A stretch of 64,000 nt of DNA from Incurvaria masculella (taxonomy: Eukaryota; Arthropoda; Insecta; Lepidoptera; Incurvariidae). The notes beneath the pieces are model-generated. The model searched no databases, had not been told where the DNA came from, and saw only the letters and a program-made list of their open reading frames with translations. Made by a program: the position numbers and the translations under genes. The first letter of the stretch is position 1. The number at the start of each line of letters is the position of its first letter. Of this stretch, positions 1 through 11,300 are shown one piece after another. The stretch spans positions 10,359,001 through 10,423,000 of the forward strand of contig OX335660.1 in assembly GCA_946894095.1 (NCBI GenBank), written 5' to 3'.

Positions 1-62
1 GGACAGCGGAGGCTTAGTAATAGGGTTCCGTTTTCACCCTTTGGGTACGGACATGACACTAT
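1..62 (+). mobile_element. 3' end of a Lepidoptera high-copy element cut by the window edge
   Basis: GGACAGCGGAGGCTTAGTAA, then GGGTTCCGTTTTCACCCTTT and GGGTACGG match the end of 2370-2655. Confidence 0.6.
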
Positions 63-1190
63 CTTTTATTTTTTTATTTAGCAGGTTTCGTTAATTATGT
101 TTTAATCTTAGTCAATCTTTTTTTGTAAATAATCGATCACTAAATCATTTTATTTAGATCAAACATTGTTCTGATTTCGTTAAAAAACTAATGACCATAC
201 TTTTTCCCGTTCAACACACATATGAAATGCTTACACGGCAAATAACTTGCATGTAAATCTTTGAATATTTCAATTAACTCCACATGTCCCGTGTATGTGC
301 AGACATACAATGGCGTCGGCGTGTCGGCGTTTCGTGTCTTAATAAAAACGTGTACGAAACGAAATAATACTTTCCATGCATGTTGATAACAAGTATCTAT
401 CAATTGAGCGATTCTCACGCAATTACTCATTTGTTGCATTTTCTTACCACACACATATTATTTCCAAAACCTTTTAACTAGTCATTTTAGTGCGCAGATA
501 ACTTTTTTAGGATTAAAAGATTTTAGGATTGCATGCAAAACAGAATTCATTTAAGTTCCGCAATGTACTATATTTTATGGTCACGGACAGATACACGTAC
601 TCATTTATTTCCGATGCTAATTTTATTTTCCATGATCCGTAATGAAATCAAACTATTTTTCTAAATTGTTATTTATTACCTATTTTTGACAAGCCATGAT
701 CAGCCATTTATTTTTAAATCTTTTCCTTATCCTTGTCCTTACCTTTGCTCAAAGGTTTTATTTATTTTATTGCTTCAAAACAAATATAAATTTTAATGTT
801 CAGTCACCACAATACATTTGGTTTTAAATGGATTTTGTTTTCCTATTTCACATTGGGAACTAATACTTCAGTATTACAATTAATTTCTTTTATTTAGTTT
901 TTAAAAATATGTACCTTACATTACACTCCTACTGGTTTAAGAAAATGTTACAGTCACCAGTATAATTAATTTACACACTCGTTAATATTATAGTTAACGA
1001 CGAAAACGTTTATCGCTGTTAAAGCTTTTTCATACATCTGAATAACACGAGGTCATAAAATAAACACACAATGTTCATGGCAGAAGACGGCGTTATACAG
1101 AAGCTTCGATGTACCAGTTAAGGTAGGCATCGACTTCTATGATCCAAATATATAAGAATTTTAAACACTAGGCACGAAAATATACTGCTT
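63..1190. other. AT-rich region without recognisable gene
   Basis: No coding frame beyond short chance ones and no RNA gene or repeat structure seen, apart from homopolymer runs. Confidence 0.5.
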
Positions 1191-1234
1191 TACGACATGA
1201 ATACCCAAAAAAACAAAGAATCCAGGTATTTTTA

Positions 1235-1605
1235 TGCGTCGTGACATGGATGACACATGAACCACACCTACCGTTATGATATTAGCCCAATACACCATGT
1301 TCCCGAAGGAATCAGGTGCCATCTGTCTTTCCTTGAACTGGATGAAAAACACGGACAATTTTTTTGTTTACCGCTTCAACCATAGGTTCAACCAATCGGG
1401 CAAATTAACCCTGGTACAAGCGGAAAGGGACCTACAGTTTTACCTCTGTTCCGTACCATGGAACAGCTCGCTTTCGTAACGAAATGCACTTATCTAACTC
1501 TGAAAGAGAAAGAAAGTGGTACATGACCAGGGCAAGGATTTGAACACATAATCTCTCGCATGCAAGGCAATTCCTCTAGCCCCTACACCACGAGCTGTAG
1601 AGAGC
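1235..1605 (-). mobile_element. SINE family 1 (tRNA-headed), near full length
   Basis: Minus-oriented copy: tRNA-like head at about 1530-1605 (box B-like TGTTCAAATCC in reverse complement), body with CATGGAACAGCTCGC and GCCAATACACCA-type segments, tail at 1235 (GTGACATGGATG). Confidence 0.65.
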
Positions 1606-2330
1606 ATCTCTGAGCTGGGCGGTAAGAAACGACGTTATCCCCCATGACTTGCCAATCCCCCGATGGAGGAGTTCTTCTAATCCGTGATTCGAGCACGCTG
1701 ATGCTTCGCCACACCTGCACCTAGTTAATATTGCTCCCCTGCACGCAAGACCGCCCGAGATGTGACCACTCTCGAGGGGGCTGGTGGTGGGCTCGTAATC
1801 ACCCGGTTTCGTTTATGTGGTAGAGCGCCCCCTTCAATTCGTCCTGCAAAAATAAGATGCCGCCCGCCGCTAGCTCTTAGCGACGTCCAATGACCGACAG
1901 TGCGATTACGAAGCACGAAACGGGCAGGTGGGTTGTATCTGACAGGTATTGCGATTACGAAATCGAAGCACGGGCAACTGGTGCGTCCACCCATTGCTAC
2001 CCACCCTAATTGGGCTAACTCCATACATTTTGCGCCGGATCGGTATTACGAAAAGGTACAGACCTGTCAAATGAGGACCATTTGGCCTGCTCGTCTAGTT
2101 ATTTGACCTATCGTGTCCACGTAGTTTGTCCGGAGGTGGATGAAAAACGGCTTCGACGGGTGCGCACCTACATCTACCGCCAAAGTTTGAGTAATCGCAC
2201 TGCCGCACTGCTTCATGCCTGCCGAGAAGAAGCCCGGGCAAAAGGGGACATCCACAGGCCTGCACCTGCACCAACTGCTGCAGCTGCAGAATACCCCCCC
2301 TACTACGGCATCAATTGCATTTGTTGTCCA
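1606..2330 (+). other. GC-rich, coding-like segment of unknown origin
   Basis: Much more GC-rich than its surroundings. A plus frame open from about 2082 reads TYRVHVVCPEVDEKRLRRVR, then TYIYRQSLSNRTAALLHACR and EEARAKGDIHRPAPAPTA. No start, signal or known domain seen. 1606-2080 resembles a non-LTR element 3' region but was not identified. It may be a retroelement remnant. Confidence 0.35.
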
Positions 2331-2369
2331 AATGTTTTGGTTCTTTACCCTCGGATACTCGGGGGGGAA

Positions 2370-2655
2370 AAAAACCGGCCAAGTGCGAGTCGGACTCACA
2401 CACGAAGGGTTCCGTACCGTAGTCAAGATTTATCACAAAAATCAGGCTTTGATTTTTATAACTTTATAATTTTATCTATTTGTTATTATAGCAGCGAAAT
2501 AAATATTCACTCTGTAAGAATTTCAGCATTTAGGTAGGCAATCTATTAGGGTTCAAGTGATACAGCCCTGTGACAGACGGACGGACGGACGGACGGACAG
2601 CAGAGGCTTAGTAATAGGGTTCCGTTGGCACCCTTTGGGTACGGAACCCTAAAAA
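2370..2655 (+). mobile_element. Lepidoptera high-copy element with GACG repeat, full copy
   Basis: Starts GGCCAAGTGCGAGTCGGACT, has GAAGGGTTCCGTACCG, a (GACG)n tract at 2575-2598, and ends TTTGGGTACGGAACCCTAAA. The same ends occur at 35636 and 33278. I recognise it as a common lepidopteran repeat but not with a firm family name. Confidence 0.7.
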
Positions 2656-3109
2656 TGGAAATATGAACCTTTTTTAATAGTAATAGTAGTAATTAAGACA
2701 AAAAGGGCGAACGTGGTTAACTGGGACTGCATTGCATAACAACAAAACAAATAAATATTTAAAGGTGTTGTTCACGCAAGCGAAGCCGCGCCTTAAGTCT
2801 AGTATGTACATTTATTACCTAATAAAATAGCGACACCGATTTGAGATATCGAACGATTAAATTATATGTAAAGGTTAACGGGTTAATTTATTTTTTATGC
2901 TTGTATAATTTTTTAGTAAATGTATAAAAAATGTATTCTTGTATATTTCCAACAGTTTTACACACAGGCACCAATCCACTTTTATTGTAAAGAGCGAGAG
3001 TGTGGAAATCTGGCCTGAGGGAAAAATACATAAGGGCGTAAGTTCGAAAAATATTATCTACAGCAATGGTATAAACTATAAATGGTCGTCACGCATTGAC
3101 TTATATATT

Positions 3110-3490
3110 TGTTGAATTTTTTTTTTATGTGACTGGACATGGATGGCTAATACCACAAGTTCTGTCATAGTATTAGCCCAACACACCACATGGGAACTAG
3201 GTGCCATGCCAGAACCTTCCTTATATTGCACGGCTACATTGAACTGGATGGAAAACACGGACAATTTTCATTGCCGCTTCGACCATCGTTCATCTAATGC
3301 GATGGTACCAACCCGGGCGGGATAAACCCTACCACCTAGAAAGTAAGGAAGGGGACCTACAGCTTAACGTGGAATCCGAACCACGGCCAGCCTCTCTCAA
3401 CGGACGAATGGTCACCCATCCAAGACCAGACCGGACCCAGCGTTGCTAAACTTCGGAGAGCGATCGCCGAAGTGTCGCGCCTCTGGGCCA
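3110..3490 (-). mobile_element. SINE family 1 body joined to a 5S rRNA-like head
   Basis: The body (GACATGGATGGCTAAT to GGGACCTACAG) matches the other copies, and the T run at 3117-3126 is the A tail in reverse. In place of the tRNA head, 3391-3465 in reverse complement reads GAAGTTTAGCAACGCTGGGT, CCGGTCTGGTCTTGGATGGG and TGACC, a clear 5S rRNA internal region. Confidence 0.7.
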
Positions 3491-3689
3491 CTGAGGCTGA
3501 AATTCTTTACAAGGGCGTACCCTTACCTTTGAAATCATTGTCGTCACGTCTATCTTGCATCACTGATTTTCGCCCATGTTCTCAAAAACCAACCAATTAT
3601 GAATTTGGTCAGAAGGCATACAACATGTAAGCAACAACATTAAAACACGCTTAGCTGCACTAGTATTTATAGCCCCTAGTCGGACTTCT

Positions 3690-3900
3690 CGATTAAATTG
3701 GCGTTTACGGAACTTCGAAGTTAAGTAAAAACGTCAAACCCCATAAAAGTTTAATTAATAATTCTGTGGTTTTACTTCTTTAACCTGTCAAAATCAAACA
3801 TGGACTACCAAATTTGTACGAAAACGCGGAGTCGGCGTAAACGGCAACGTCAACGTATTGACGGTGACGATGAGTAAGCTGTCAAATAAAACTCAGACTC
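3690..3900. repeat. Dispersed repeat shared with 27300-27520
   Basis: TGGCGTTTACGGAACTT, GTAAAAACGTCAAACCCCAT, TTGTACGAAAACGCGGAGTC and CGGCAACGTCAACGTATTGA recur in order at 27315-27510. No coding content or ends recognised. Confidence 0.55.
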
Positions 3901-4529
3901 GCAAATGTTAGTTCGCTTAAACTCCACTGCGCGCGCTCTTCAATTATTCATACATTTGAAAACGCCAGTCGATCGTTCTAGCGTTAACGCCAATTTAGGT
4001 GTTAAGTCAGACTAGGCGTCAGGTGGATCTTCGAGACAGAGTGACAGACGAACAGACGGACGTCAAAGAGTCCCACGGATTTGGAAACAGTCGTGAGTTC
4101 GTGCGCCCCGCGCAAATGTATCGTCCGATCGTTTGACCTCTGTGATCCTCTACGCGGGCACTTCCGCAGTACGTCGTGATTCAAAATGGCGGTTATGGAA
4201 GAGCTTAGCTAATTAACAAAGTGGGACATTGTACCTGATTTGTGCTGTGTGGGTTCCGGCAGGTTAAAATAATGCAAGTGGTCTCACTGAGTTTTTTACC
4301 GTGCATATCGGTGACTAAGGGATTGGTCGTTCCTGGTTCGGAATCCTCAGCCCTTTGCATTAAGGCGGATTTTGGCTCCAAAATGTTGGTCGGTTCAGAG
4401 CGATTGAAAACCAAGGTGAATTTCGGCACTTTAAATCAATAAAAGTGGCCCCACGGCATGTATTTCCGTCATATAGGAAAAGTGTGACTGAGGGATCTGT
4501 CGCTTGTGGTTCGAATTCGAAATTGTTCT

Positions 4530-4610
4530 TACCGTCTAGTAGGTAGGGTTCATCCCGCCCGCATTGATAGCATCGCATTGAAATAACGATGGTTGAAGCG
4601 GCAATGAAAA
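4530..4610 (+). mobile_element. SINE family 1 fragment, opposite orientation
   Basis: CTAGTAGGTAGGGTTCATCC to ATGGTTGAAGCGGCAATG is the reverse complement of the family body. Similar short plus-oriented pieces occur at 36366-36530 and 56245-56310. Confidence 0.5.
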
Positions 4611-5024
4611 TATATTGATCTAGTTTAAAATAGCTACCTGGTTTTTTTTTGTGTAAGGTGAGGTTTCGTTGGATTTGGGTGGGTTCGGTTTTTTAATTAC
4701 TTCCAGTGACACCCACGATGTTAATTATCAGGATAAATTATCATCTTCATTTGGTGGGGCAGTGTTAAGCAATCTTAACACTACCCCCGCCAAACGGTAC
4801 CGATTAATTTACAGTAAAACGTTAGATTAGGTTAGATTAGATGTAAGGTGCCTGTCCAAAGAGGAGACTTTATGAATAAGTAACATTTCCAGTGGTGTAA
4901 CAATGGTGAGTTTTTCATAAGCTTCGGGAATCCCATGGCGCGACTCCTCTGTGTTCTATCATCTAGGTTAAACAACCTGAGCGCGGTCGGGGTTATGGTA
5001 CGTTCGACCAATTTATTCTTTGTT

Positions 5025-5265
5025 TATACAACCTGACATAGATGGCTAATACCACACAACTACCGTTATGATATAAGACCAACACCACCAGATTCCCGAA
5101 AGAATTAGGTGCCATCCTACTGACCCTTTAAGATACTCGCATTCATGACGAAATCTAACTTTCCATCTCATAAAGATTCGAGGATCTAAACGGGGCGAGG
5201 ATTTGAACCCAGACCTCTGGTATGCAAGCCAAGTAACCGCTCCACTAGGCTACGAGCGAGTCTGA
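5025..5265 (-). mobile_element. SINE family 1, internally deleted, good tRNA head
   Basis: Reverse complement of 5185-5262 has TAGCCTAGTGGAGCGGTTAC (box A) and GGTTCAAATCC (box B), a pol III promoter pair. The tail side matches GACATAGATGGCTAATACC. It ends about 20 bp before the ZP leader exon. Confidence 0.75.
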
Positions 5266-5307
5266 TGTATGTGTTGCATTGTTGCAGGGCCTGATGTTGC
5301 GGCCGCG

Positions 5308-5343
5308 ATGCGTTGCGCCGCACTGATCACACTCATCGTGCAG
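5308..5343 (+). CDS. ZP gene exon 1: start codon and signal peptide half
   Basis: Encodes [12 protein letters not shown], ending at a strong donor (CAG|GTACGT) in phase 0. Joined to exon 2 (LSLATA...) it makes a typical insect signal peptide with likely cleavage after ATA. An upstream ATG at 5294 in another frame reaches TGA within 11 codons, so 5308 is the better start. A TTGTTGCAG acceptor-like site ends at 5287, so this may be the 3' part of a larger leader with a separate upstream 5'UTR exon. Confidence 0.75.
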
Positions 5344-8300
5344 GTACGTTACTCCATCATCAAGTCTCAAGTCATGATTTATCATTGTTTTGATGATTTC
5401 TTAAATTCCAAAAGACACTGCTAACTTTAAATATTTCTAAATTCAAGTCTTATGAATGGACAGATCAGCACTTCGGTACTACCATGGGCGTTATTCTGTG
5501 GAACTTCCCATATCCCATACCAAACCAACCAATAACCAGAGCACCCGCGCCGCAGATAATCATGTGGTTAATATTGGGCTTTTGAGAACGAACCATTTCT
5601 CAAACTCATTTCTTTTCAGCACCGCCAGGATATGGAACTGTCTACCGGTGGCCTGGGTGTCTTCAGGCGTAATTTTAAAAAGCTCGATAGTTCAAAAATA
5701 GTCTGTAAATCCGCTGGAATGGTGCCTCGACGAGCGTGGTTTCACGAGGCCAAGTGTATTTGGCTTTTCTGAATATCTTTAATATTAGATATCAGTTTTT
5801 GAATATCAGTCTGGTCCAATGCCGGTTTTCTTAAAGAATAATAAAAAAACATAGAAACCTAACTAGCCTAAACCCAACCTAACCTAACCTTACCTAACCT
5901 AACCTAACTTCAAAAATACAGTGGACCCACTATTATTATTTTTAAGTGCCGGAACTCGCACAACCCAAATCACAGAATAAGTAATAGTCCCAAATGCTTC
6001 CACGCCATGGACCTAGCATAGCGCGCTGTGCTTACAAGACGAAAAATGCGTGGAAGTGAGATGTCAACTCAAGTATCGCGAGTTAGAGGCAGATGGAACA
6101 CATCTGCCCGATGAGACAACTTTTGAAATTGTATCAATACATTGTAGTCGCGTTCATGTAATGTAAAAAGTTTTATTGTGATTTTTTTATGATTTCTCTA
6201 GTTTTCCTTAAAGAAGCATAGTGACCTGTGATATTATAGATTGTGAGTGAGCCGGACAAAAACCGTTTTTTGATGGTGACCCACTGATTCTTAGTCGATC
6301 AAACTTCTTAACTTTCCCTCAATACTTCAAAGTAAAACTTAAAACATAACTTCAGATCACTATTTTAAAGCTACACTAGTCAGTTGACTAGTTGTATGTC
6401 TCTACATTCTAAGCCTTTGTTTTTCCCAAAGGCGCCTGAAAATGTACCTGACTTCAAAAATGCAGTGGACCACTAGTATTATTTTGAATTGCCGGAACGC
6501 GCACAGCACAAATACCTAAATAAACTTCCGCTGTAGCTGTCCCTAGCTACAGCTGTTACAGATGAAGTCGCCAGCGGCAGCCTCACGGCGGCCGACCTCA
6601 ACCGGCAGCTGTCCGGGGACAGCCTCTCGCCGTTCTACGAGGCGAGCGAGGAGGACACGGCCGTGAGCTTCGTACGCGGGGCGAGGGCCATAGATGGCCC
6701 CTTCTCGCCCGACATCGACGTGCAGTGCTCGGCCGACTACATCGACGTCACCGTCGACTTCCAGGATGCCTTCGATGGCATCATATACAGCAAGGGGCAC
6801 TTCCATGACTCCAAGTGCAAGTGAGTTGATATAAACGATGAAGGAGATTCAGCCTTTACTTCTTAGGTTGCCGTAAAAATCAGATAACCCACCCCAACAA
6901 ACTCTTCCAAACATAGCTAGGGAATCTGCTGTTCCAATTTACTTGCTGCTTTATTTCCAACGGTTCTTTGTCTTTTTCTTTCTTTTTTTATGTATACCGC
7001 ATGGATGGCTACCGCACAACTATCGTCATGATATAAGCCCAATACACTATATTCCCGAAGGAATTAGGTGTCACGCCAGGACCTTCCCTTTAGCACCACG
7101 GCTACACTAAACTTGATGGTCTGCACGCTTCAAAAAGCCGCACCAAATCAGTCAGATCAATATCGTGTTTATAAAAAAAAAATACTATGCCCAGTAGTAT
7201 TTAAAGAAAAGGCGTGCAGACGTTGACTTACTCACATTATTACCAAACATCAAGTTGTGTGAATTTTGTGTAAACAACAGTTTTTAAAATTATTGCTAAG
7301 TTTTAAGGGGAGAATTTTTTGGGTTAGGTTTGATATTTATAAGTCCACTTTGAAGAAGACATGGCTTACTGCGATCACAAACCCTTAACCTACAAGACAT
7401 TTTTTTTCTAATCTGTCTGCGTCAACATTGCTGTAATTTTTGTAACAATCAAAAGTTGACCACTGCTTCAATTGACCACTCGTAACAGCTGCCGGAAAAC
7501 ATCTTGGTAAACATTTGCTTTCCATACCATGTCCAATCAAGTGATGCTTATCCACCGTTCCTAGGTACATAGCGCCGGGCGGCAGCCAGTCCCGGTATAC
7601 CTTCCGGGTGCCGCTGTCGGGATGCGGGTCGCGCGCCTCCTGCAAGGCGTGCGGCACCATCGAGAACACCCTCGTGTTCCAGGCTGACGACTCTATTCAG
7701 GGGTCCTTCGACTTAGCGCGCAAGGTGGGTCGCAGGTCTCTCAATTTGAGGAGATTGCTGATTAAACTGACCTTACCTTCAATAAACGGACCGTGTACAT
7801 CTTATATCATGTTCATTAAAAGTTTGATTATTTTGTTATGTGCATTCGACTTTGAAACATTAGTTCGTTGAAATTTAAAATATTTAAAAACAGAAGAACA
7901 ATATAGAAGAAGTTGATGACTCTACGGCTATGTAAAAATAACGCCTAAAATATTAAATATCGTGTTTATAAGCATGGCCAGAAAAACAACCATTTAATTT
8001 AAGGCGCTAGAAGTGGTTGTGGGTATCGCGTGTATGCGTATACATGGACCATTTTGCGCTTAGGTGGTTCAGGTGGTTGTGGGTATAGCTATACTTCTAC
8101 ATGAATCATTTTGCGCTTCAATTCATCTCAAAAGCTGGTACCGCAGAGCTCTTCTCAGAACAAGTCATGACCACCTTGATCGTACTCATTTTCTTGGCGT
8201 TTAAAAGCTCCAGGTAACTCATTTTCAGGATCTGGTGCTCCAAAGTCCAAGACGATATTATGCAAGACATAAAATGTAGTTATTATCTTGGCACAAATTT

Positions 8301-11300
8301 ACCATGTTTCATGGTGAGCCCTGCATTTTTTCAATTCGTCACTATTAACGCTTCTTAAGGTGGCCCAACCCGGCGGCCTCAACTCATTTGCGGGCACGGT
8401 ACAAAACCGTGCTGTTGCGCTCTGGGACCTTCTCTGTTTATAAGAACAAGACAGGTTCCGTGATGAGGAAGATGCAACCTGTCCACAAAAAAGACAATGT
8501 GCATAGTGTATGATTTGGTAAGATTTACGAAAATTTTAATTTCAAAACGACTTATAGCTAAAAGTAAACCACGACCGCTGTAGTCAAAAATCTAACGAAA
8601 ACCAAATAGATTATAAATCTTGATTAAATAAGCTATGTCTGATGACTAATATTTTTAAGACGTTCTTACTTTATCATTGCGTAATTCACCTCCAAAGTTA
8701 TTGTATAAAACGCGCGAAAAATCCGAACTTTCGGACGTTATAACTTGGAAACCAAACTCAATTTTACAATGCCAATGGTCATCAGACATCAACTTCAATC
8801 AAATAAAGCTACTTTGAGCAAAATTTTGGATCTCTGACAAGAAATACAGGCGTGATCTTCTTTCCCCTTTTGTATGGGGAGATGATCGGGTTGGGCCACC
8901 TTAAGATACCCAAATGTCTGAATGAGGTAGTAAATGAAAAAATGCTAAATCAGAAAATGCTATTCTTAAAATTCTTATTATTAAACCTAATTGACTTAAA
9001 GTAGAAAGAGCAATATTTTTTAAATCATATTCAAAATTGCAGAATTACCAGCTATAAATATATTCAACCCAGATAATAATAATAATAAATTAAAAAAAAA
9101 TACTTTCAATTAATAAAGTATTAAAACGAATCAATAAATAAACTCCTGCTGTAACTAAAGTAGAAGAATGGACTAAAGCTGATAAAGGAGTAGGAGCTGC
9201 TATTGCAGCAGGTAAAGAAAAAAGGATTTTGAGCTCTTTTTGTTATAGCAGCTAAAACTAACTAACTTTGTGCATTTTATTGAGTCTAGATTCGGTGGAC
9301 CCCTCTGCTTCATCTTGCACCGGTGTCATTAGACAGGGTCGCAGTGGATATCTTGAGTCCACTTGATGAATTTAACAAACAGACAGCTAACTATTTTTAC
9401 CATTCGCTTTAGAAACCCACTTTACTCCTGCCAAAACATTTTATTCGGACGGCATGACATATCATCATTAAACGTTAAATACATTTTATCTGACATTTTT
9501 TATTGTTTAAGCTGGTATCTAGCCAGGGGAAACTATTATCCACGTCAGAGTAAAAATACATCGTATTTTTAATCATCAACTCTTAAAATCTATGCCCATT
9601 TTCTAGGTGTCCTGCGTGCGAGAGTCCCTCACGGTGTCGAGCAGCGGTGGCGGCCAGCAGTCGAGCCGCACGCTCACCTTCAAGCCGTTCATGGTGGACA
9701 TGCTGGAGGTGGTGGCGGTGCCCGGCGTCAGCGGCGCCGTCGAGTGCTGGATGGACATTCAGAGGGGCGTCTACCCTAACGTGAGTGTTTCAATCGTCGT
9801 CATCATATCGGTCAGTACATTCAGTTACATGCAATGGGTGGAAATGTGTCCTGCGTACGTGAGTCCCTCACGATGTCGAGCAGCGGAGGAGGCCAGCAGT
9901 CGAGCGGCATGTCACCTTCAAGCCGTTAATGATAGACATGCTGTATGTGGTGGCAGTGCCCGGCGTCAGCGGCCCCGTCGAGTGCTGGATGGACATCCAG
10001 AGGGGCGTCTACCCTATAATGAGTGCTTTATTCATCTTCATCATTGCGGTCAGTACATTCAGCTGCATGGTGAATTCAAACTGTTCGAATAACCTAACAC
10101 CACAAGTCAATAATAACAATGTTTGTATTATAAACTTCCCTAAGTTTGAAGTAGTGTCTAAAACACCTTAAGGACTTCAATTTCAATTTCAAAATTCAAA
10201 TTCAAAATAAGTTTAGCTAGTAGGAATCACAGATGTTATGAAAGTGACCTATTAGATTAGACCAAGGCTACATTTAAAATATCTGTTGTATTTATATATA
10301 TTTATATATCTGTGTGGTAAATAAATAAATATCTACCTTATAATTTTAGATTATACCACGCTTGCCTTTTACTAGACGGGATTCGCGAAACACACGCTGC
10401 CAGAAAGGCCGATTTACCAGCCTGGTGTGTAGCCTTCGAACAAGACGTCACAGATCAAAATCATTAGCATATACATATTCTGACGCTAATACATTTCATC
10501 CTCCCAGGTGAGCCCACTGAAGGACACAATCAAGATCGGCGAGTACCTCTCGATCCTGGTGTACCTGAAGGACTCGAACCGCCAGTACGACCTGCGCATC
10601 CGCGACTGCTGGGCGTACGACGCCGACGACTACGACGCGCCGGACACCCACAAGATCCAGCTCACCGACAAGGGAGGCTGTCCCAGGTGAGTGTAGGGTT
10701 GCCACCTCTAAAATTTGGCAACCAGAACAAGACGTGAAAATACGCCCATTTTAGATTGACCCCGGATTTTAGAGCCCAGAACCCGGACATGTCAACAGGT
10801 TTTTTAAACAGTCAGTCAATTTAAAAAAACCCGGACTACAAATGAAGCCCCGCCCGGACGCTCCCCGGATGCCCTCTAAACTAGGACAAAACCGGGGAAA
10901 CTCGGACGGATGGCAACCCTAGGAGAGTGAGACCACTGTAGAGAGAGGATGGAGAAGTTGCATTCATATAGTTGTATTGGAATTCGGCCGCGCGTCGCAT
11001 GTCACAGAGTCGAAATATCGCCACCGCGCGCTAATGTGCTTGAAAAATGCGTTCGTCGAGTCAGTTCCCACCCACACAAACCCTCCAATACGTCTGCGGC
11101 TATGTTTACATTTGGTATCTAAGTTTAAGTCTGTCGTGAAGTATCAGGAAATCTAAGATTTTAAATTTTTAAGAACTTATTCTTTGTCCATTGGCAAAGT
11201 CACAACTTTACACGGCGACTATTGAAATCGTCTTCCAGGCCCTAACGTTTCCCTACCCCTAAACGTGGTCATATTTCAATCTTAAATCACTTGAGAGAGC

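Larger units (their letters stand above)
3500..5024. other. Mixed intergenic repeats, no gene
   Basis: Contains the 3690-3900 repeat and a plus-oriented SINE piece at 4530. 4205-4530 has two internally similar stretches (CGGTGACTAAGGGATTGGTC against GACTGAGGGATCTGTCGC) suggesting a small duplication. No host exon seen. Confidence 0.45.

Noticed and set aside
3391..3465. A 5S rRNA gene
   Set aside because: Only the internal region is present, it is diverged, and it is fused to a SINE body.
5185..5262. A host tRNA gene
   Set aside because: Boxes A and B are present, but the sequence continues into the SINE body seen in many copies and does not fold as an intact tRNA.
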